Positions 5,762-6,057 of a DNA stretch of 6,057 nucleotides are shown here, piece after piece. Below the pieces are notes generated by a model that saw only the letters and a program-made list of their open reading frames with translations, was not told the origin of the DNA and did not search any database. Each line of letters begins with the position of its first letter. Position 1 is the stretch's first letter. The stretch spans positions 1 to 6,057 of the forward strand of contig JAKLQL010000209.1 of NCBI GenBank assembly GCA_022013395.1, written 5' to 3'. The translations under genes and the position numbers were made by a program. Source of the DNA: Acetobacterium sp. GTDB lineage: Bacteria > Bacillota > Clostridia > Eubacteriales > Eubacteriaceae.

Positions 5762-6016
5762 ATGAATTCTGTATTTGAAAGTTATGCCAATGTTGTTAAA
5801 AATGAGTGGGGTTATTATCCGGTATTTCCTCCGGGATATCCACTATCACTGGGTGATTTTGGATCGGTTGATGATGGGATATTCACTCGAAAAGGTAATG
5901 TAAAAGATTTTGGCATCACAGCAAAGAAATTAAAGGGAGAAACATCTGATAATAAAATTGATTTTAGCAAAGGTGTTGATTTTAAATATTCTAAACGCAG
6001 CGCGGTGTATTGCTGA
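5762..6016 (+). CDS. Hypothetical protein, 84 aa, possibly a frameshifted N-terminal fragment
   Basis: The ATG at 5762 has a good ribosome site, GAGAGGTG (5746-5753), 8 nt upstream. An in-frame TTG at 5744 would put that site inside the gene, so ATG is preferred. The product starts MNSVFESYANVVKNEWGYYP, continues with VFPPGYPLSLGDFGSVDDGI, and ends SKRSAVYC before TGA 6014-6016. There is no signal peptide, no membrane segment and no metal motif. The Trp-, Tyr- and Pro-rich start followed by LGDFG looks like the opening of a longer folded protein. Near the end the frame turns unlike itself. The frame beginning at 5997 (AARCIADFSMIGLLEREVV) stays open to the window edge, so a 1-base indel around 5985-6000 may have split a longer gene. 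I do not recognise the family. It is probably an accessory (cargo) gene. Confidence 0.6.
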   Translation: MNSVFESYANVVKNEWGYYPVFPPGYPLSLGDFGSVDDGIFTRKGNVKDFGITAKKLKGETSDNKIDFSKGVDFKYSKRSAVYC

Positions 6017-6057
6017 CTTCTCGATGATAGGCCTATTAGAGAGAGAAGTGGTAATAC

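Noticed and set aside
1..6057. CRISPR array, tRNA or rRNA genes
   Set aside because: No regularly spaced repeats, no cloverleaf and no rRNA-like sequence seen on either strand.

Overview
The window looks like part of an integrative conjugative element (ICE) or plasmid from a low-to-mid GC Firmicute, probably class Clostridia. An Acetobacterium/Eubacterium-like host is a guess from codon use and gene content, not a result. The evidence for a mobile element is a large SNF2/DEAH-type helicase of the kind found in clostridial ICEs, a complete mobile group II intron inside it, and a probable IS605-family remnant downstream.

Region 1 (1-4873) is one gene in two exons. Exon 1 (1-1625, open at the left edge) carries the helicase core: DEAH, ATGTP and [10 protein letters not shown] motifs. 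It is cut after an ATG codon by a 2543-bp group II intron (1626-4168). Exon 2 (4169-4873) resumes in the same frame. Joining 1625 to 4169 restores ...[18 protein letters not shown]... with no base gained or lost. The intron starts GTGCG and ends AT. It has a textbook domain V (4101-4134), a domain VI with one bulged A 7 nt from the 3' end, and exon-binding sequences that pair perfectly or nearly so with the 5' exon. It encodes an intact 608-aa reverse transcriptase/maturase with YADD and a C-terminal HNH-type endonuclease. Splicing should be needed for the full helicase. Unspliced message ends three codons into the intron.

Region 2 (4874-5093) holds a possible 42-codon ORF and a strong intrinsic terminator that closes the helicase transcription unit.

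Region 3 (about 5094-5472) has no long gene. A short frame ending at 5196 resembles the C-terminal tail of IS605-family TnpB (GGDNVRPPKTEA). After it comes a structured stretch with several stems, a possible pseudoknot and a GAGAATCC-plus-hairpin end, as in tnpB right ends that encode omega RNA. No TnpB or TnpA body is present. A second intrinsic terminator follows. This is the best candidate for something unexpected: a stand-alone, terminator-flanked TnpB-type guide RNA or its fossil.

Region 4 (5473-6057) is an AT-rich leader with an inverted repeat, a hairpin and two similar strong Shine-Dalgarno sites in front of tiny ORFs. It is followed by an 84-codon gene of unknown function that may be the N-terminal piece of a longer, frameshifted protein.
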